Positions 34,593 through 43,729 of a stretch of DNA of 64,000 bases are shown here, in pieces. A program made the position numbers and the translations under genes. How positions within the stretch are numbered: the stretch's first letter is position 1; the number at the start of each line of letters is the position of its first letter. The notes below the pieces were generated by a model, which was not told the origin of the DNA, did not search any database, and worked only from the letters and a program-made list of their open reading frames with translations. The DNA is from Betaproteobacteria bacterium HGW-Betaproteobacteria-9 (GTDB taxonomy: Bacteria > Pseudomonadota > Gammaproteobacteria > Burkholderiales > Burkholderiaceae_C), in contig PHCC01000017.1 in assembly GCA_002842215.1 (NCBI GenBank), positions 1-64,000 on the forward strand, written 5' to 3'.

Positions 34593-35976
34593 GCCGCGTG
34601 GCGAGCCAGACCAGCAGCAACACCGGAACACCGAGAAAGGCCGTTGCGGCGAAGAAGGTCGGGTAGTCGTAGGCATCGACGAACGCCCCCGAATAGCCCG
34701 CCAGCCACTTGGGCGCCAGCAGCATCATGGAACTGAACAGCGCGTACTGCGTGGCCGAGTAAGTGACGTTGGTCAGGCTGGAGAGGTAGGCAATGAACCC
34801 GGCCGAGGCCACGCCCGCGCTGAGGTTGTCGGCCGAGATCACGGCAATCAGCGCCGTCACGTCGTGGCCGTGCCCGGCCAGCCACGCAAACAGCAGGTTG
34901 CTCGCGGCCGAGAGGACTGCGCCCAGCATCAGCACCCGCATCACACCCCAGCGCAGCGACAGCGCGCCGCCGATGAAGGCGCCGACTAGGGTCATGATCA
35001 CGCCGTAAACCTTGGTCACCGCGGCCACCTCGTCCTTGGTGTAGCCCATGTCCACGTAAAACGGATTGGCCATGATGCCCATCACGACGTCGCTGATGCG
35101 GTAGACGCCGATCAGCGCGAGGATCAGCAAGGCCTGCTTGCCGTAGCGCTGGAGGAAGTCGGCGAACGGCTCGACAAAAGCGCCCCGAAACCACTCGGCG
35201 GCATTGCGCGCGGGCGGCACGGCCAGCTGCACCGGTTCGCGCGAAAACAGCACCGTCACAACCCCCACCAGCATGCTCGCGGCCATGACGAGGTAGGCCG
35301 AGGTCCAGGCGGCGTTCTGGTACAGCGCACCCGGCACGGGCTTCGCGGCATCAGCGGCGGCGGTGACCACCGCGACGGCGGCCTGGGCCACCGGCGCCAC
35401 CTCGGCCCGCGCCGCCAGCCACAACACCCCCGCACCGGCCCAGATCATCGCCAGCCGGTAACCCGTCTGGTACGTGGCGGCGAGCACGCCCTGGTGCCGC
35501 GTGTCGGCAGACTCGATGCGGAAGGCGTCGAGCGCGATGTCCTGCGTGGCCGAGGCGAACGCCACCGCCAGCGCACACCACACCACCACGTTCAGCCCGG
35601 TGCGCGGGTCCGACAGCGCCATGCCCACCAGCGCCGCCATGATCGCGCCCTGCGACAGCAGCAGCCAGCTGCGACGCCGCCCCATCCAGCGCGTGAGCAA
35701 GGGGATGGGCAGCCGGTCCACGAGCGGCGACCAGCACCACTTGAAGCCATACGCCAGCCCCACCCAACTCAGGTAACCGATGGTGGTGCGGTCCAGCCCG
35801 GCCTCGCGCAGGCGAAAGCTCAGCGTGCCCAACACCAGCAGCAGCGGCAGCCCGGCCGAGAAACCGAGCGCGAACATGCGCAGACTCGCGGGCTCCAGAT
35901 AGGCGCGCAGTGTCTCGCCCCAGCTGGGTCGGACGGTGGTTGCGGTGGTCGATGGCGTGACGGCGTTCTCGGTCAT
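34558..35976 (-). CDS. ampG: AmpG-type muropeptide permease (MFS)
   Basis: A 472-residue membrane protein with 12-14 predicted helices. The opening ALGFSAGLPLLLVLGTLSF and GLAYGFKWCWSPLVDR are hallmark AmpG blocks, as is SATQDIALDAFRIE. AmpG imports anhydromuropeptides for cell-wall recycling and so can influence beta-lactamase induction. It is divergent from the M48 protease gene with a 47-bp gap. The 3' end overlaps the convergent ligase gene by 35 bp. Confidence 0.9.
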   Translation of the reverse strand: MTENAVTPSTTATTVRPSWGETLRAYLEPASLRMFALGFSAGLPLLLVLGTLSFRLREAGLDRTTIGYLSWVGLAYGFKWCWSPLVDRLPIPLLTRWMGRRRSWLLLSQGAIMAALVGMALSDPRTGLNVVVWCALAVAFASATQDIALDAFRIESADTRHQGVLAATYQTGYRLAMIWAGAGVLWLAARAEVAPVAQAAVAVVTAAADAAKPVPGALYQNAAWTSAYLVMAASMLVGVVTVLFSREPVQLAVPPARNAAEWFRGAFVEPFADFLQRYGKQALLILALIGVYRISDVVMGIMANPFYVDMGYTKDEVAAVTKVYGVIMTLVGAFIGGALSLRWGVMRVLMLGAVLSAASNLLFAWLAGHGHDVTALIAVISADNLSAGVASAGFIAYLSSLTNVTYSATQYALFSSMMLLAPKWLAGYSGAFVDAYDYPTFFAATAFLGVPVLLLVWLATRLIPLPERPAGV

Positions 35977-36023
35977 TGCGGCGGGTGGGTGCGCCCGGCG
36001 GGGGCTTTGCCTATTATTGACCC

Positions 36024-36878
36024 ATGTGTTTTCTCTGCGACCTCAAGACATCCTCCGCGCCTGGCCCACAGCGCGGCCCCTGGCAGGCGCGCCGCGCCTT
36101 CGTGCTCGCGGGCGCGGCAGCGGTCGCCCTGCCTGCGGCCGCCCAGGTCGACGTCGGCAAAGCGTCCAGCCTGCGCAAGCTCGTGCCCGCCGACCAGATC
36201 GAACAGGCCGGCAGCCAGCAGTTTGTGCAAACCGTGCAGGAGGCGAAACAGAAAAACGCCCTGCTGCCCACCAACCACCCACAGACACAGCGGCTGCACG
36301 CCATCGCGAAACGCCTCATTCCCCACGCTGCAGCCTGGAACCCGCGCGCCAGAGACTGGCGCTGGGAAGTGGCGCTGATCAACAGCGACCAGATCAACGC
36401 CTTCTGCCTGCCCGGCGGCAAGATCGCCTTCTACACCGGCATCCTCGAAAAGCTGCAGCTCAGCGACGACGAAGCCGCCATGATCATGGGCCACGAGATG
36501 GCCCACGCCCTGCGCGAACACGCACGCGAGCGGCTCGCCAAAAGCAGCGCCACCGACCTCGGCTTGCGGCTGGGCGCCCAGCTGCTGGGGCTGGGCGATC
36601 TGGGCAACGTGGCCGCCGGGCTGGGGACGCAGCTGCTCACGTTGCGGTTCAGCCGCGAGGACGAGTCCGAGGCCGATCTGGTGGGCCTGGAGCTCGCGGC
36701 GCGCGGCGCCTATCAGCCCCGGGCCAGCGTGAGCCTGTGGCAGAAGATGGCAGCCCAAACCGGGGGCCCGGGCATCGGCTTTCTCTCGACCCACCCCACC
36801 GGCCCGAACCGCATCCGCGACCTGGCGGCGAATGTGCCGAAGGTGCAGGGGTTGTACGAGCGGGCGCGGAAGGGGTAG
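36024..36878 (+). CDS. M48-family metalloprotease
   Basis: A 284-residue protease with HEMAH (His157, Glu158, His161) and the third zinc ligand in EDESEADLVGL (near 217). The N-terminus has RRAFVLAGAAAVALPAAAQ, a Tat-like or Sec export signal, so it should act in the periplasm in the manner of LoiP/BepA-type quality-control proteases. Conserved FCLPGGKIAFYTG precedes the active site. The gene ends next to a GC-rich repeat and converges with the ybhN-like gene. Confidence 0.9.
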   Translation: MCFLCDLKTSSAPGPQRGPWQARRAFVLAGAAAVALPAAAQVDVGKASSLRKLVPADQIEQAGSQQFVQTVQEAKQKNALLPTNHPQTQRLHAIAKRLIPHAAAWNPRARDWRWEVALINSDQINAFCLPGGKIAFYTGILEKLQLSDDEAAMIMGHEMAHALREHARERLAKSSATDLGLRLGAQLLGLGDLGNVAAGLGTQLLTLRFSREDESEADLVGLELAARGAYQPRASVSLWQKMAAQTGGPGIGFLSTHPTGPNRIRDLAANVPKVQGLYERARKG

Positions 36879-36880
36879 GT

Positions 36881-36952
36881 AGCCCCCACGCTCCGCCGCT
36901 GCGCGGGTCGCTGCCCCCAAGAGGGCTAGGCCTGCCCTGGGGCGGGCCAGGA
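36881..36952. repeat. GC-rich intergenic repeat, subfamily B
   Basis: GCCCCCACGCT, then GCGGGTCGCTGCCCCCAAGAGGG and a CCTGGGGCGGGCC end resemble the copy at 60743-60825. It fills the convergent gap between the M48 protease gene and the ybhN-like gene. The CCCCC/GGGG pairs could form a hairpin and serve as a shared terminator-like structure. Confidence 0.7.
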
Positions 36953-37915
36953 CTACCGTCGGGCTGGCGCCTCGGCTGCGCGGTTGCAGTGCCGCGCAAC
37001 CGCCTCGCTCAGCGCGTAGGCGGGCAGGGCCAGCGCCAGCGGCAGCAGGTAGTAAGTAGCGCGGTAGGCCAGCACCGTAGCGAGCACCTCGGCCACCGGC
37101 AGGCGGCCGCCCAGCGTGGCCACGAACACCGCCTCCAGCACGCCCAGGCCCGCCGGCACGTGGGTCAGCACGCCGGCCAGCGCCGCCAGCAGCAGGGCGC
37201 CGAGCACGGTCGGGTAGTCGACGTGCCCCCCGAACAGGGTCCAAACGGTGGCACCGATCAGCAGCCAGTTCGCGCCGCCCGCCATCAGTTGCCACACCGC
37301 CAAGGGGGCGCTGGCCAGCGTCAGCGGCTGGCCGCGCCAGGCCAGGCGGCGCGGGCGCGCGAAGCGGCACAGCACGGGGTAGGCCAGCGCGGCCAGCAGC
37401 ATCGCCAGCCCGATGGCGCGCAGGGCCGGGTCGGGCAGCGACCAGCCATCGCTCAGGCGGGGCGGCGCCCACAGCAGCACGGCGCCGTCCACCCAGAGGT
37501 AACCCAGCCAGTTCGTCGCCATGCTGTGCGCGATGATCTGCGCCACCGTCGACGCGGACAGGCCCCAGCGCGTGTACAGGCGCAGCCGCAGGGCGAAGCC
37601 GCCCACCAGCGAACCGGCGTTGAGGTTGAACGCGTAGCTGATGGCGGCGGTGCCGAGCGTGCGCGGCGCCGACAGCCGGTGGCCGCTGAGCCGGCGCCCG
37701 ATCAGGTCGAAGCTGGCGTACAGCCCATGGCTGAGCAGCGCCAGGCCGGCCGCCGCCGCCAGCCGATCGGGCGGCAGGCGCTGCAGCGCCTGCCCGACCG
37801 CGGGCCAGTCCACCGTGCGGGCCTGCCGCACCACCAGCACGAGCACCAGCACCGCCAGCGCCCACGGGACCACCCGTTTGAACCACGACCAAGCGCTGCG
37901 GACCCAGGGCCTCAT
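36953..37915 (-). CDS. ybhN: YbhN-like UPF0104/LPG-synthase-TM family membrane protein
   Basis: A 320-residue integral membrane protein of the lysylphosphatidylglycerol-synthase transmembrane family. Typical blocks are YAFNLNAGSLVGGFALRLRL and LTHVPAGLGVLEAVFVA. In E. coli the gene order is ybhP-clsB(ybhO)-ybhN, the same as here on the - strand, which is the strongest support for the name. YbhN-type proteins have been linked to phospholipid transport between membranes. The gene overlaps clsB by 4 bp. Confidence 0.82.
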   Translation of the reverse strand: MRPWVRSAWSWFKRVVPWALAVLVLVLVVRQARTVDWPAVGQALQRLPPDRLAAAAGLALLSHGLYASFDLIGRRLSGHRLSAPRTLGTAAISYAFNLNAGSLVGGFALRLRLYTRWGLSASTVAQIIAHSMATNWLGYLWVDGAVLLWAPPRLSDGWSLPDPALRAIGLAMLLAALAYPVLCRFARPRRLAWRGQPLTLASAPLAVWQLMAGGANWLLIGATVWTLFGGHVDYPTVLGALLLAALAGVLTHVPAGLGVLEAVFVATLGGRLPVAEVLATVLAYRATYYLLPLALALPAYALSEAVARHCNRAAEAPARR

Positions 37916-39120
37916 GTCGAGTCGGTCCGCAGGGGAACGACCCGTGGCGCCCGCACGGGCGTGAGCCGCGCCCAGGTCGGGTAGCGGCGCAGGAAGTGGA
38001 ACACCGCCAGGCTGCGCAGCGCGATCCAGGCCGAGCGCAGTGGCCCCGGCGTGGGCAGCCGCACACGCTGGCAGCCGTGCCGCAGCAGGTGTTCCAGGCG
38101 CCCGCTCAGGTGCCGGGCGAACGCGCCGTCACGCACCACCACGTTGGCCTCCAGGTTCAGGCTGAGGCTGGTCGGGTCGAGGTTGCTCGACCCGACGGTG
38201 GCCCACAGGTCATCGACCACCGCCACCTTGGCGTGCAGCGGGCGCTCAACGTACTCGTAGACGTTCACCCCAGCCCGCATCAGGTGGCCGTACAGCAGCG
38301 CCGAGGCCTTCTGCACCCAGGGCTGGTCGGGCCAGCCCTGCAGGATCAGGTCGACCCGCACGCCGCGGTGCGCCGCATGGCGCAGGTCGCGCAGGAACCG
38401 GTAGCCGGGAAAGAAGTAGGCGTTGGCGATCAGCACGCGATCGTGCGCGCTGCGCACCGCGGCGCGGTAGTGGCGCTCGATGTCTGTGCGGTGATCGCGG
38501 TTGTCGCGCGTGACGAAGGCGGCGACGGCCCCGTCGCCTTCGTCGTCCGGCGCGCCACCCCAGGTGCGGATGGCGCGCCAGCGCTGCAGCCACACGCGGC
38601 GCGCGGGTTGGGGCGTGTCCAGGTTGGCGCGGCAGAAGGCCTGGATCTGGCCCACCAGCGGGCCTTCGATCTCGACCGCGTAGTCCTGCTTGGCCAGCGG
38701 CCCGAACTCGGCCAGGTGATCCAGCGCGTAGTTGATGCCGCCGACGAAGGCCCGCCGACCGTCCACCACCACCAGTTTGTGGTGCATGCGCCGCAGCATG
38801 TTGACGCACGCGCCCAGCAGGCGCCGGGCCGGCTCGAAGCTGCGCAGCCGCACGCCCGCGTCGAGCAGCGGCTGCGTGAACGACGGCGGCAGGTCGGGCG
38901 AACCCCAGCCATCGACCAGCACATGCACCACGGCGCCACGCCCGGCCGCGCGCAGCAACGCCTGCTGCAGTTCGCGCCCGACCTTGTCGTCGAACAGGAT
39001 GAAGGTTTCGAGCAGCACCTCGTGCTCGGCCGCGGCGATGGCTTCGAAAACGCGCGGGAAGTAGACCTCGCCGTTCTCCAGCAGCGTGATGCGGTTGCCC
39101 GGCACCCAGTGCGAGTTCAT
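37912..39120 (-). CDS. clsB: Cardiolipin synthase B-type phospholipase D protein
   Basis: A 402-residue protein with two HKD motifs: HHKLVVVD (His113, Lys115, Asp120) followed by FVGGIN, and HAKVAVVDD followed by VGSSNLDP in the C-terminal half. Length and the absence of N-terminal membrane helices fit ClsB rather than ClsA. It transfers phosphatidyl groups to make cardiolipin. It overlaps the upstream ybhP-like gene and the downstream ybhN-like gene by 4 bp each. Confidence 0.9.
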   Translation of the reverse strand: MNSHWVPGNRITLLENGEVYFPRVFEAIAAAEHEVLLETFILFDDKVGRELQQALLRAAGRGAVVHVLVDGWGSPDLPPSFTQPLLDAGVRLRSFEPARRLLGACVNMLRRMHHKLVVVDGRRAFVGGINYALDHLAEFGPLAKQDYAVEIEGPLVGQIQAFCRANLDTPQPARRVWLQRWRAIRTWGGAPDDEGDGAVAAFVTRDNRDHRTDIERHYRAAVRSAHDRVLIANAYFFPGYRFLRDLRHAAHRGVRVDLILQGWPDQPWVQKASALLYGHLMRAGVNVYEYVERPLHAKVAVVDDLWATVGSSNLDPTSLSLNLEANVVVRDGAFARHLSGRLEHLLRHGCQRVRLPTPGPLRSAWIALRSLAVFHFLRRYPTWARLTPVRAPRVVPLRTDST

Positions 39121-39863
39121 GGCGCCTCCTGCAGATCGATGCCGGCGGCCAGCGGCGCGTGGTCGGACAAGCGGGACCAGGGTCGCAGCGGCAGCGGCAG
39201 CGGGCGGGCCGCGGCCACGCCGCGCACGTAGATGCGGTCGAGTCGCAGCAGCGGAAAACCGGCCGGAAAGCTGCGCGCGTGCGCCCCCAGGCTGTGACGG
39301 AACACCTCGGTGAGCCCGCAGCGGTTCAGACAGGCGTCGGCGCGCGAGCGCCAGTCGTTGAAGTCACCGGCGACGAGCAGCGGCGCGTCGGCGGGCACCT
39401 CGCGCAGCACCGTCTCGCACAGGCGCGCCAGCTGGTGGCGCCGGTGCGACTCCCTCAGCCCCAGGTGCACGCACATCACCTGCAGATCGGACAGGCCGTC
39501 GGGCATGGCCAGCACGCAGTGCAGCAGGCCGCGCGGCTCCACGCCGGGCAGCGACATGTCGTGGTTGGCGCTGTGCAGCACCGGGAAGCGGGAAAGCACC
39601 GCGTTGCCGTGGTCCAGGCCCTCGGCCACCGCGTTGCGCCCGTAGGCGTGGTCGGACCAGATCTGGTCGGCCAGGAACTCGTACTGCGCGCTCGCGGCCC
39701 CGGAGCCGCCTTCGACCTCCTGCAGGAACACCAGATCGCTGCCCACCGCGCGCACCGCTTCGCGCAAGCCATGCAGCACGGAGCGGCGGTTGAAGGCGCT
39801 GTAGCCCTTGTGGATGTTGACGGTCAACACCCGCAAGAACCTCGAAGACGGGAGAATGCTCAT
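39117..39863 (-). CDS. ybhP: YbhP-like endonuclease/exonuclease/phosphatase-family protein
   Basis: A 248-residue EEP-superfamily protein: RVLTVNIHKGYSAFNRR, FLQEVEGG with the metal-binding Glu, VAGDFNDWR and RLDRIYVRG then LSDHAPLAAG. These are the four standard EEP motifs. The start at 39863 (MSILPSS) was preferred; a 14-codon extension is possible. It heads the three-gene operon with clsB and ybhN, suggesting a membrane-lipid-related substrate, but the true substrate is not known. Confidence 0.85.
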   Translation of the reverse strand: MSILPSSRFLRVLTVNIHKGYSAFNRRSVLHGLREAVRAVGSDLVFLQEVEGGSGAASAQYEFLADQIWSDHAYGRNAVAEGLDHGNAVLSRFPVLHSANHDMSLPGVEPRGLLHCVLAMPDGLSDLQVMCVHLGLRESHRRHQLARLCETVLREVPADAPLLVAGDFNDWRSRADACLNRCGLTEVFRHSLGAHARSFPAGFPLLRLDRIYVRGVAAARPLPLPLRPWSRLSDHAPLAAGIDLQEAP

Positions 39864-40100
39864 GTTCTCGGGTACGGGTGAATGGGTGGCCGGGCAGCGT
39901 CCCATCTTGGTCCGTCGGACCCCGCATGACTGTGCGTCATCGCACAGACGTTTTCAACCCCACAAACCACGTTGGCACCCGCGCCAACGCCCTGCCATCC
40001 ACCACCCCACGACCAAAGGGGCAAACACTGTACGAGCGGGCACGACGGGGCTAGCATCCGCGAGTCGGCGCCTGCCGACGCCCACCCGTAGGAGACAACC

Positions 40101-40337
40101 ATGAAAACTCTGGTGACCGCGTCCGTCCTGCTGTTCTGCTCCGCGGCCTTTGCCCACAACTGCCCCAACGAAATGAAAGCGATCGACGCCAAGCTTGGCA
40201 CCAACCCATCGCTTTCGATGGCCGACATGGACAAGGTGAAGGCTTTGCGTGCGGAAGGCGAAAAAATGCACAAGGACGGCAAGCACGACGAGTCCATGAA
40301 GGCGCTCGGCGACGCCAAGAAACTGCTTGGCCTCTGA
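40101..40337 (+). CDS. Small exported protein of unknown function
   Basis: A 78-residue protein with a clean signal peptide (MKTLVTASVLLFCSAAFA, cleavage about residue 18), then a short charged helical region rich in Lys, Met and Asp (MADMDKVKALRAEGEKMHKD). The ribosome site AGGAGA lies directly before the ATG. I do not recognise the mature part. It is probably periplasmic and converges with the MBL-fold gene. Confidence 0.75.
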   Translation: MKTLVTASVLLFCSAAFAHNCPNEMKAIDAKLGTNPSLSMADMDKVKALRAEGEKMHKDGKHDESMKALGDAKKLLGL

Positions 40338-40358
40338 GCCGGTGACCGGGCCGGCGGC

Positions 40359-40997
40359 TCAGCCCCCGTTCACATAGGGGTTGAACCGCCGTTCCTCGCC
40401 CAACGTGCTCTCCGGGCCATGGCCCGGGATGAACACCGTTTCATCGCCCATGGGCCAGAGACGCTCCTTGATGCTGGCAATCAGCTGCGCGTGATTCCCT
40501 TGCGGAAAGTCCGTGCGGCCGATGCTGCCGGCGAACAGCACGTCGCCCACGAAAGCGCGCTGCGCCTCGGGCGACTGGAACACCACATGGCCCGGCGTGT
40601 GGCCGGGGCAGTGGCGCACGTTCAGCGTGCAGTTCCCGATCTGCACCGTGTCGCCATCGGCCAGCCAGCGTGTGGGCGTGAAAGGGCCGGCCGGCGGAAA
40701 ACCGAACATGGCGCTCTGCTGCGGCAAACCGTCGATCCAGAACTGGTCGCCCGGGTGCGGGCCGATGATCGGCAGATTCAGCTGGGCAGCGAGTTCTGCC
40801 GTACCGCCCGCGTGGTCGATGTGCGCATGGGTGAGCCAGATCGCCTTGAGCGTGACGCCCAGGCGCTTCACCTCGGCCAGCAAGCGCTCCAGGTCGCCCC
40901 CCGGGTCGATGATGGCGGCGTCCAGGGTTTCATCGCACCAGACGATGGAACAGTTCTGGGCAAAAGCAGTGACGGGAACGGTGCGGTACTGGAACAT
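40359..40997 (-). CDS. MBL-fold hydrolase (glyoxalase II-like, YcbL type)
   Basis: A 212-residue metallo-beta-lactamase-fold enzyme with the THAHIDHAGG zinc motif (HxHxDH) near residue 57, a further His in CPGHTPGH, FVGDVLFAGSIGRTD and a final PGHGP. It resembles the YcbL type-II glyoxalase group, which hydrolyses S-lactoylglutathione. The small size (no C-terminal helical domain of full GloB) supports this group. Confidence 0.85.
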   Translation of the reverse strand: MFQYRTVPVTAFAQNCSIVWCDETLDAAIIDPGGDLERLLAEVKRLGVTLKAIWLTHAHIDHAGGTAELAAQLNLPIIGPHPGDQFWIDGLPQQSAMFGFPPAGPFTPTRWLADGDTVQIGNCTLNVRHCPGHTPGHVVFQSPEAQRAFVGDVLFAGSIGRTDFPQGNHAQLIASIKERLWPMGDETVFIPGHGPESTLGEERRFNPYVNGG

Positions 40998-41040
40998 GGG
41001 TCTCGGGGTCGGCTTAAAGGGACTGGCGGTACTGTATCAA

Positions 41041-41997
41041 TCAGGTCGCGGAAAGACTGGCATCGCCCGACAGCAGGGTTCCACCGGGCCAGTGACCCTC
41101 GGCGCAGAGGCGCTGCACCAGCGCCACGGCCAAGTCGGCCACGGCCTGGGACGCCGTCGACGAGGGGATGTGGACCGATGCGCAGAGCACCAGGACCCGC
41201 TCCAGGGGCGGGTTCACCACCGGCGTCGCCACCAGCAGGCCGGCTTCGATTTCCGGCCGCAGCGGCATGACGGGCAACAGGGTGCGGCCCAGCCCCGCCA
41301 GCAGCGTGGTGCGCAGGATGCTGATGGAGCTGATGTCGGCAAACACCTGGGGCGGCGCGAGGCCGGCCCGGGCCGCGGCCGCTTCGATCAGGGGGCGCAC
41401 GCCGTGCGGACTCGCCGGCAGGATCAGCGGCTGCGCCAGTGCCTGGGCCAGCGTGATCGTCGCGGCCAGGGTGGCGCCAGGCCCGGCGGGCTCGATCAGG
41501 CACAGCTGCTCGCTCAGCAGGCGCGTGCTGGTGAAACCGCTCAGGTGGCCGTCGTCGAACAACACGGCCAGGTTGATCTGCCCGGTGCGCAGCTGCCGCG
41601 TGAGGTTGCCCGTGAGCTCCTCGGTCAGTTCAAGCTCGATCCGGGGGAAGCGCTGGTGGACCTCGCGCAGCAGGGGCAGCGCCAGCGCGTTGGAAGCGCT
41701 GTGCGGGATGCCGAACACCACCTTGCCACGCGGCTCGTCGTCGGTGTGGCGCGCGCTGTGCAACGCCTCCTCGGCCTGCCGCAGGATCGACACCGCGTGG
41801 GGGAAAAAGCGCTGCCCGGCGTCGGTCAGCTCCACGCCGCGGCGTGAGCGGTGAAAGAGGCCGACACCCAGCTCGTCTTCGAGCTGGGCCACCTGGTGGC
41901 TGAGCGCCGACTGGGCGACAAACACCCGCTCGGCCGCCTTGGAAAAGCTGCCGCTGTCGGCGATGGCCACAAAGTAGCGCAATTGGCGGAGTTCCAT
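41041..41997 (-). CDS. LysR-family transcriptional regulator
   Basis: A 318-residue LTTR: the N-terminal helix-turn-helix lies in LRQLRYFVAIADSGSFSKAA to HQVAQLEDELGVGLFHRSRR, followed by the periplasmic-binding-fold effector domain (from about residue 90). Its ATG lies 36 bp from a perfect LTTR-type palindrome. No divergent partner gene is recognisable in the next 474 bp, so its target or the target's 5' part may be lost. The effector is unknown. Confidence 0.88.
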   Translation of the reverse strand: MELRQLRYFVAIADSGSFSKAAERVFVAQSALSHQVAQLEDELGVGLFHRSRRGVELTDAGQRFFPHAVSILRQAEEALHSARHTDDEPRGKVVFGIPHSASNALALPLLREVHQRFPRIELELTEELTGNLTRQLRTGQINLAVLFDDGHLSGFTSTRLLSEQLCLIEPAGPGATLAATITLAQALAQPLILPASPHGVRPLIEAAAARAGLAPPQVFADISSISILRTTLLAGLGRTLLPVMPLRPEIEAGLLVATPVVNPPLERVLVLCASVHIPSSTASQAVADLAVALVQRLCAEGHWPGGTLLSGDASLSAT

Positions 41998-42471
41998 GGT
42001 GGGCAGGGAGTGGGGTTCAGGACGGCACCTATTATCTTGTTTCAAGATAGCAAGTCGCACAATCTGTATTGGACAGATGATTCAGGCGCCCCTCTAATGC
42101 GTTCACCAACTTTGCCGACCATCTCTTCCAGCCACCCGCCGGAAGACACCCGCCGATCAGGCACCCGATGCCGGCAAAAAGCACCTCCTACCGGAAGTGC
42201 GGGGCCTTTGGCTCCCCGGCACCGAGGTTCCGACCTCAGAGCGGGACGGTTCGACGAAGGCGCTGACTTGAGTCGGTTGATCGCTTCGGGCAAACTGAAG
42301 ACGCTGCTGGCCGCGTGAACCGGGGCAGCGGCAGAATCCACCCAGGGTGTCATCGCAGCGAAGGACAGCAGCGCTTAAGCAAGCGGCAAGGGGCGTGTTT
42401 GAGACCCAGGGTGCGCCAGCGCACAGACCCGCTTTTTCAGCTGAACCAAGCGGTGTCCCCGGGAGTCCTGC
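41998..42471. other. Gene-free stretch between the LysR gene and cbpA
   Basis: The left end holds an LTTR box. The rest shows no convincing gene on either strand: the open frames (for example 42042-42353 - strand) are short and irregular. A short frame on the + strand ends ADLSRLIASGKLKTLLAA (stop near 42318), which might be the tail of a lost protein, but I cannot name it. The cbpA ribosome site (GGGAGT) is at the right end. Confidence 0.45.
42033..42049. promoter_or_regulatory. LysR-type operator (ATC-N9-GAT palindrome)
   Basis: TATCTTG-TTT-CAAGATA: perfect 7-bp arms and a 3-bp spacer, containing both T-N11-A and ATC-N9-GAT, the standard LTTR box. It is placed 36 bp upstream of the LysR start codon, the usual position for autoregulation and divergent activation. 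Confidence 0.75.
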
Positions 42472-43383
42472 ATGAACTACAAAGACTATTACGCCGCCCT
42501 GGGCGTGCCGCGTGACGCGGACCTCGACGCCATCAAGAAGGCCTACCGCAAGCTCGCCCGCGAGCACCACCCGGACATGTCCAAGGCGCCGGGGGCCGAG
42601 GCCCGCTTCAAGGAAGTGGCCGAGGCCTACGCGACGCTGAAGGACCCCGAAAAACGCGCCGCCTACGACGAGCTGGGCAGGCACCCGGCCGGTAAGCCGT
42701 TTTCTCCACCACCGCAATGGGGCCGCGACCACGCCACCAACGGCTCAGCGTTTGACGAGATGGACCTCGAAGACCTGCTCGCCGCCATGGGCCGGGGCCG
42801 CCGCGATCCGCACCAGGGCCCGCGGCCCCGGGACGGGCGCGATCTGGAAACCACCATCCGCATCAGCCTGGAAGATGCCCACCGCGGACGCACCGTGCAC
42901 CTGAGCCTGGACGACGGCGGCCAGGAGCGCACGCTGGAAGTGAGCGTGCCACCCGGCGTGCGCGATGGCCAGAAGCTGCGGTTGCGCGGCCAAGGCGGCA
43001 AGGGCCAGAACGGCGGTGCCGATGGCGACATCTACCTGCACATCACGCTGGCGCCGCACCGCATTTTCCGCACCGACCACCAGGACCTCTACTTCGACCT
43101 CGTGCTCACGCCCTGGGAAGCGGCGCTGGGCACCGAAACCGAAGTGCCCACGCTGGACGGCCCGGTGACGCTGACCGTGCCGCCCGGCACGCGCTCTGGC
43201 CGCAAGCTGCGGCTGCGCGGGCGCGGCCTGGCGAACGGCCGCAGCGCCGCGGGCGACCTCTACGCCGTGGTGCTGATCGACGTGCCCGCCACCCTCACCG
43301 AACGCGAACGCGAGCTGTTTGAAGCGCTCGCCAAAGACTCTTCATTCCGCCCGCGCGCCACACCGCAAGGAGCCACGCCATGA
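42472..43383 (+). CDS. cbpA: Curved-DNA-binding DnaJ-like chaperone CbpA
   Basis: A 303-residue protein with an N-terminal J domain (HPD at residues 33-35, in YRKLAREHHPDMS), a linker, and the two beta-sandwich substrate domains of type II J proteins (LRLRGQGGKGQNGG, LRLRGRGLANG). There is no zinc finger, which separates CbpA from DnaJ. It overlaps cbpM by 4 bp, the normal arrangement. Confidence 0.93.
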   Translation: MNYKDYYAALGVPRDADLDAIKKAYRKLAREHHPDMSKAPGAEARFKEVAEAYATLKDPEKRAAYDELGRHPAGKPFSPPPQWGRDHATNGSAFDEMDLEDLLAAMGRGRRDPHQGPRPRDGRDLETTIRISLEDAHRGRTVHLSLDDGGQERTLEVSVPPGVRDGQKLRLRGQGGKGQNGGADGDIYLHITLAPHRIFRTDHQDLYFDLVLTPWEAALGTETEVPTLDGPVTLTVPPGTRSGRKLRLRGRGLANGRSAAGDLYAVVLIDVPATLTERERELFEALAKDSSFRPRATPQGATP

Positions 43384-43718
43384 ACACGAACCTGCAAGCC
43401 GTTGAATGGGTCTGGCTCGACGAGGTGCAGAGCGTGACGCTGCCCGAGCTGGCGCGGGTCTGCGGCATCAGCACCGCCGACGTGGACGAGCTGGTGGAAT
43501 ACGGTGCGCTGCGGCCGCTGCAGACCGGCCCGTCCGAAGCGGACCTGCGCCTGTTCAGCGCCGACTGCGTCACGCGCATGCGCACCGTCAGCAAGCTGCG
43601 GCTGGACTTCGACCTCGACCTGTTTGCCGTGGCCCTGCTGCTGGACCACATCCAGCGCATCGAAACACTGGAGCAGCAGGTGCGCTCGCTGCAGGCGCAG
43701 CTGCCCAAGCGACACTGA
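43380..43718 (+). CDS. cbpM: CbpA modulator CbpM (MerR-like helix-turn-helix)
   Basis: A 112-residue helical protein. TLPELARVCGISTADVDELV is the MerR-like helix-turn-helix segment and the C-terminal half is a coiled helix (LDHIQRIETLEQQVRSLQAQ). CbpM binds the J domain of CbpA and inhibits it. It starts within the last codons of cbpA and ends 11 bp from the convergent xthA stop. Confidence 0.88.
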   Translation: MNTNLQAVEWVWLDEVQSVTLPELARVCGISTADVDELVEYGALRPLQTGPSEADLRLFSADCVTRMRTVSKLRLDFDLDLFAVALLLDHIQRIETLEQQVRSLQAQLPKRH

Positions 43719-43729
43719 GTCCGAGAGCC

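Noticed and set aside
36024..36120. Cys residues near the M48 protease N-terminus (MCFLC) as a lipobox
   Set aside because: They precede the hydrophobic stretch rather than follow it; a Tat-like RRAFVL signal explains the N-terminus better.
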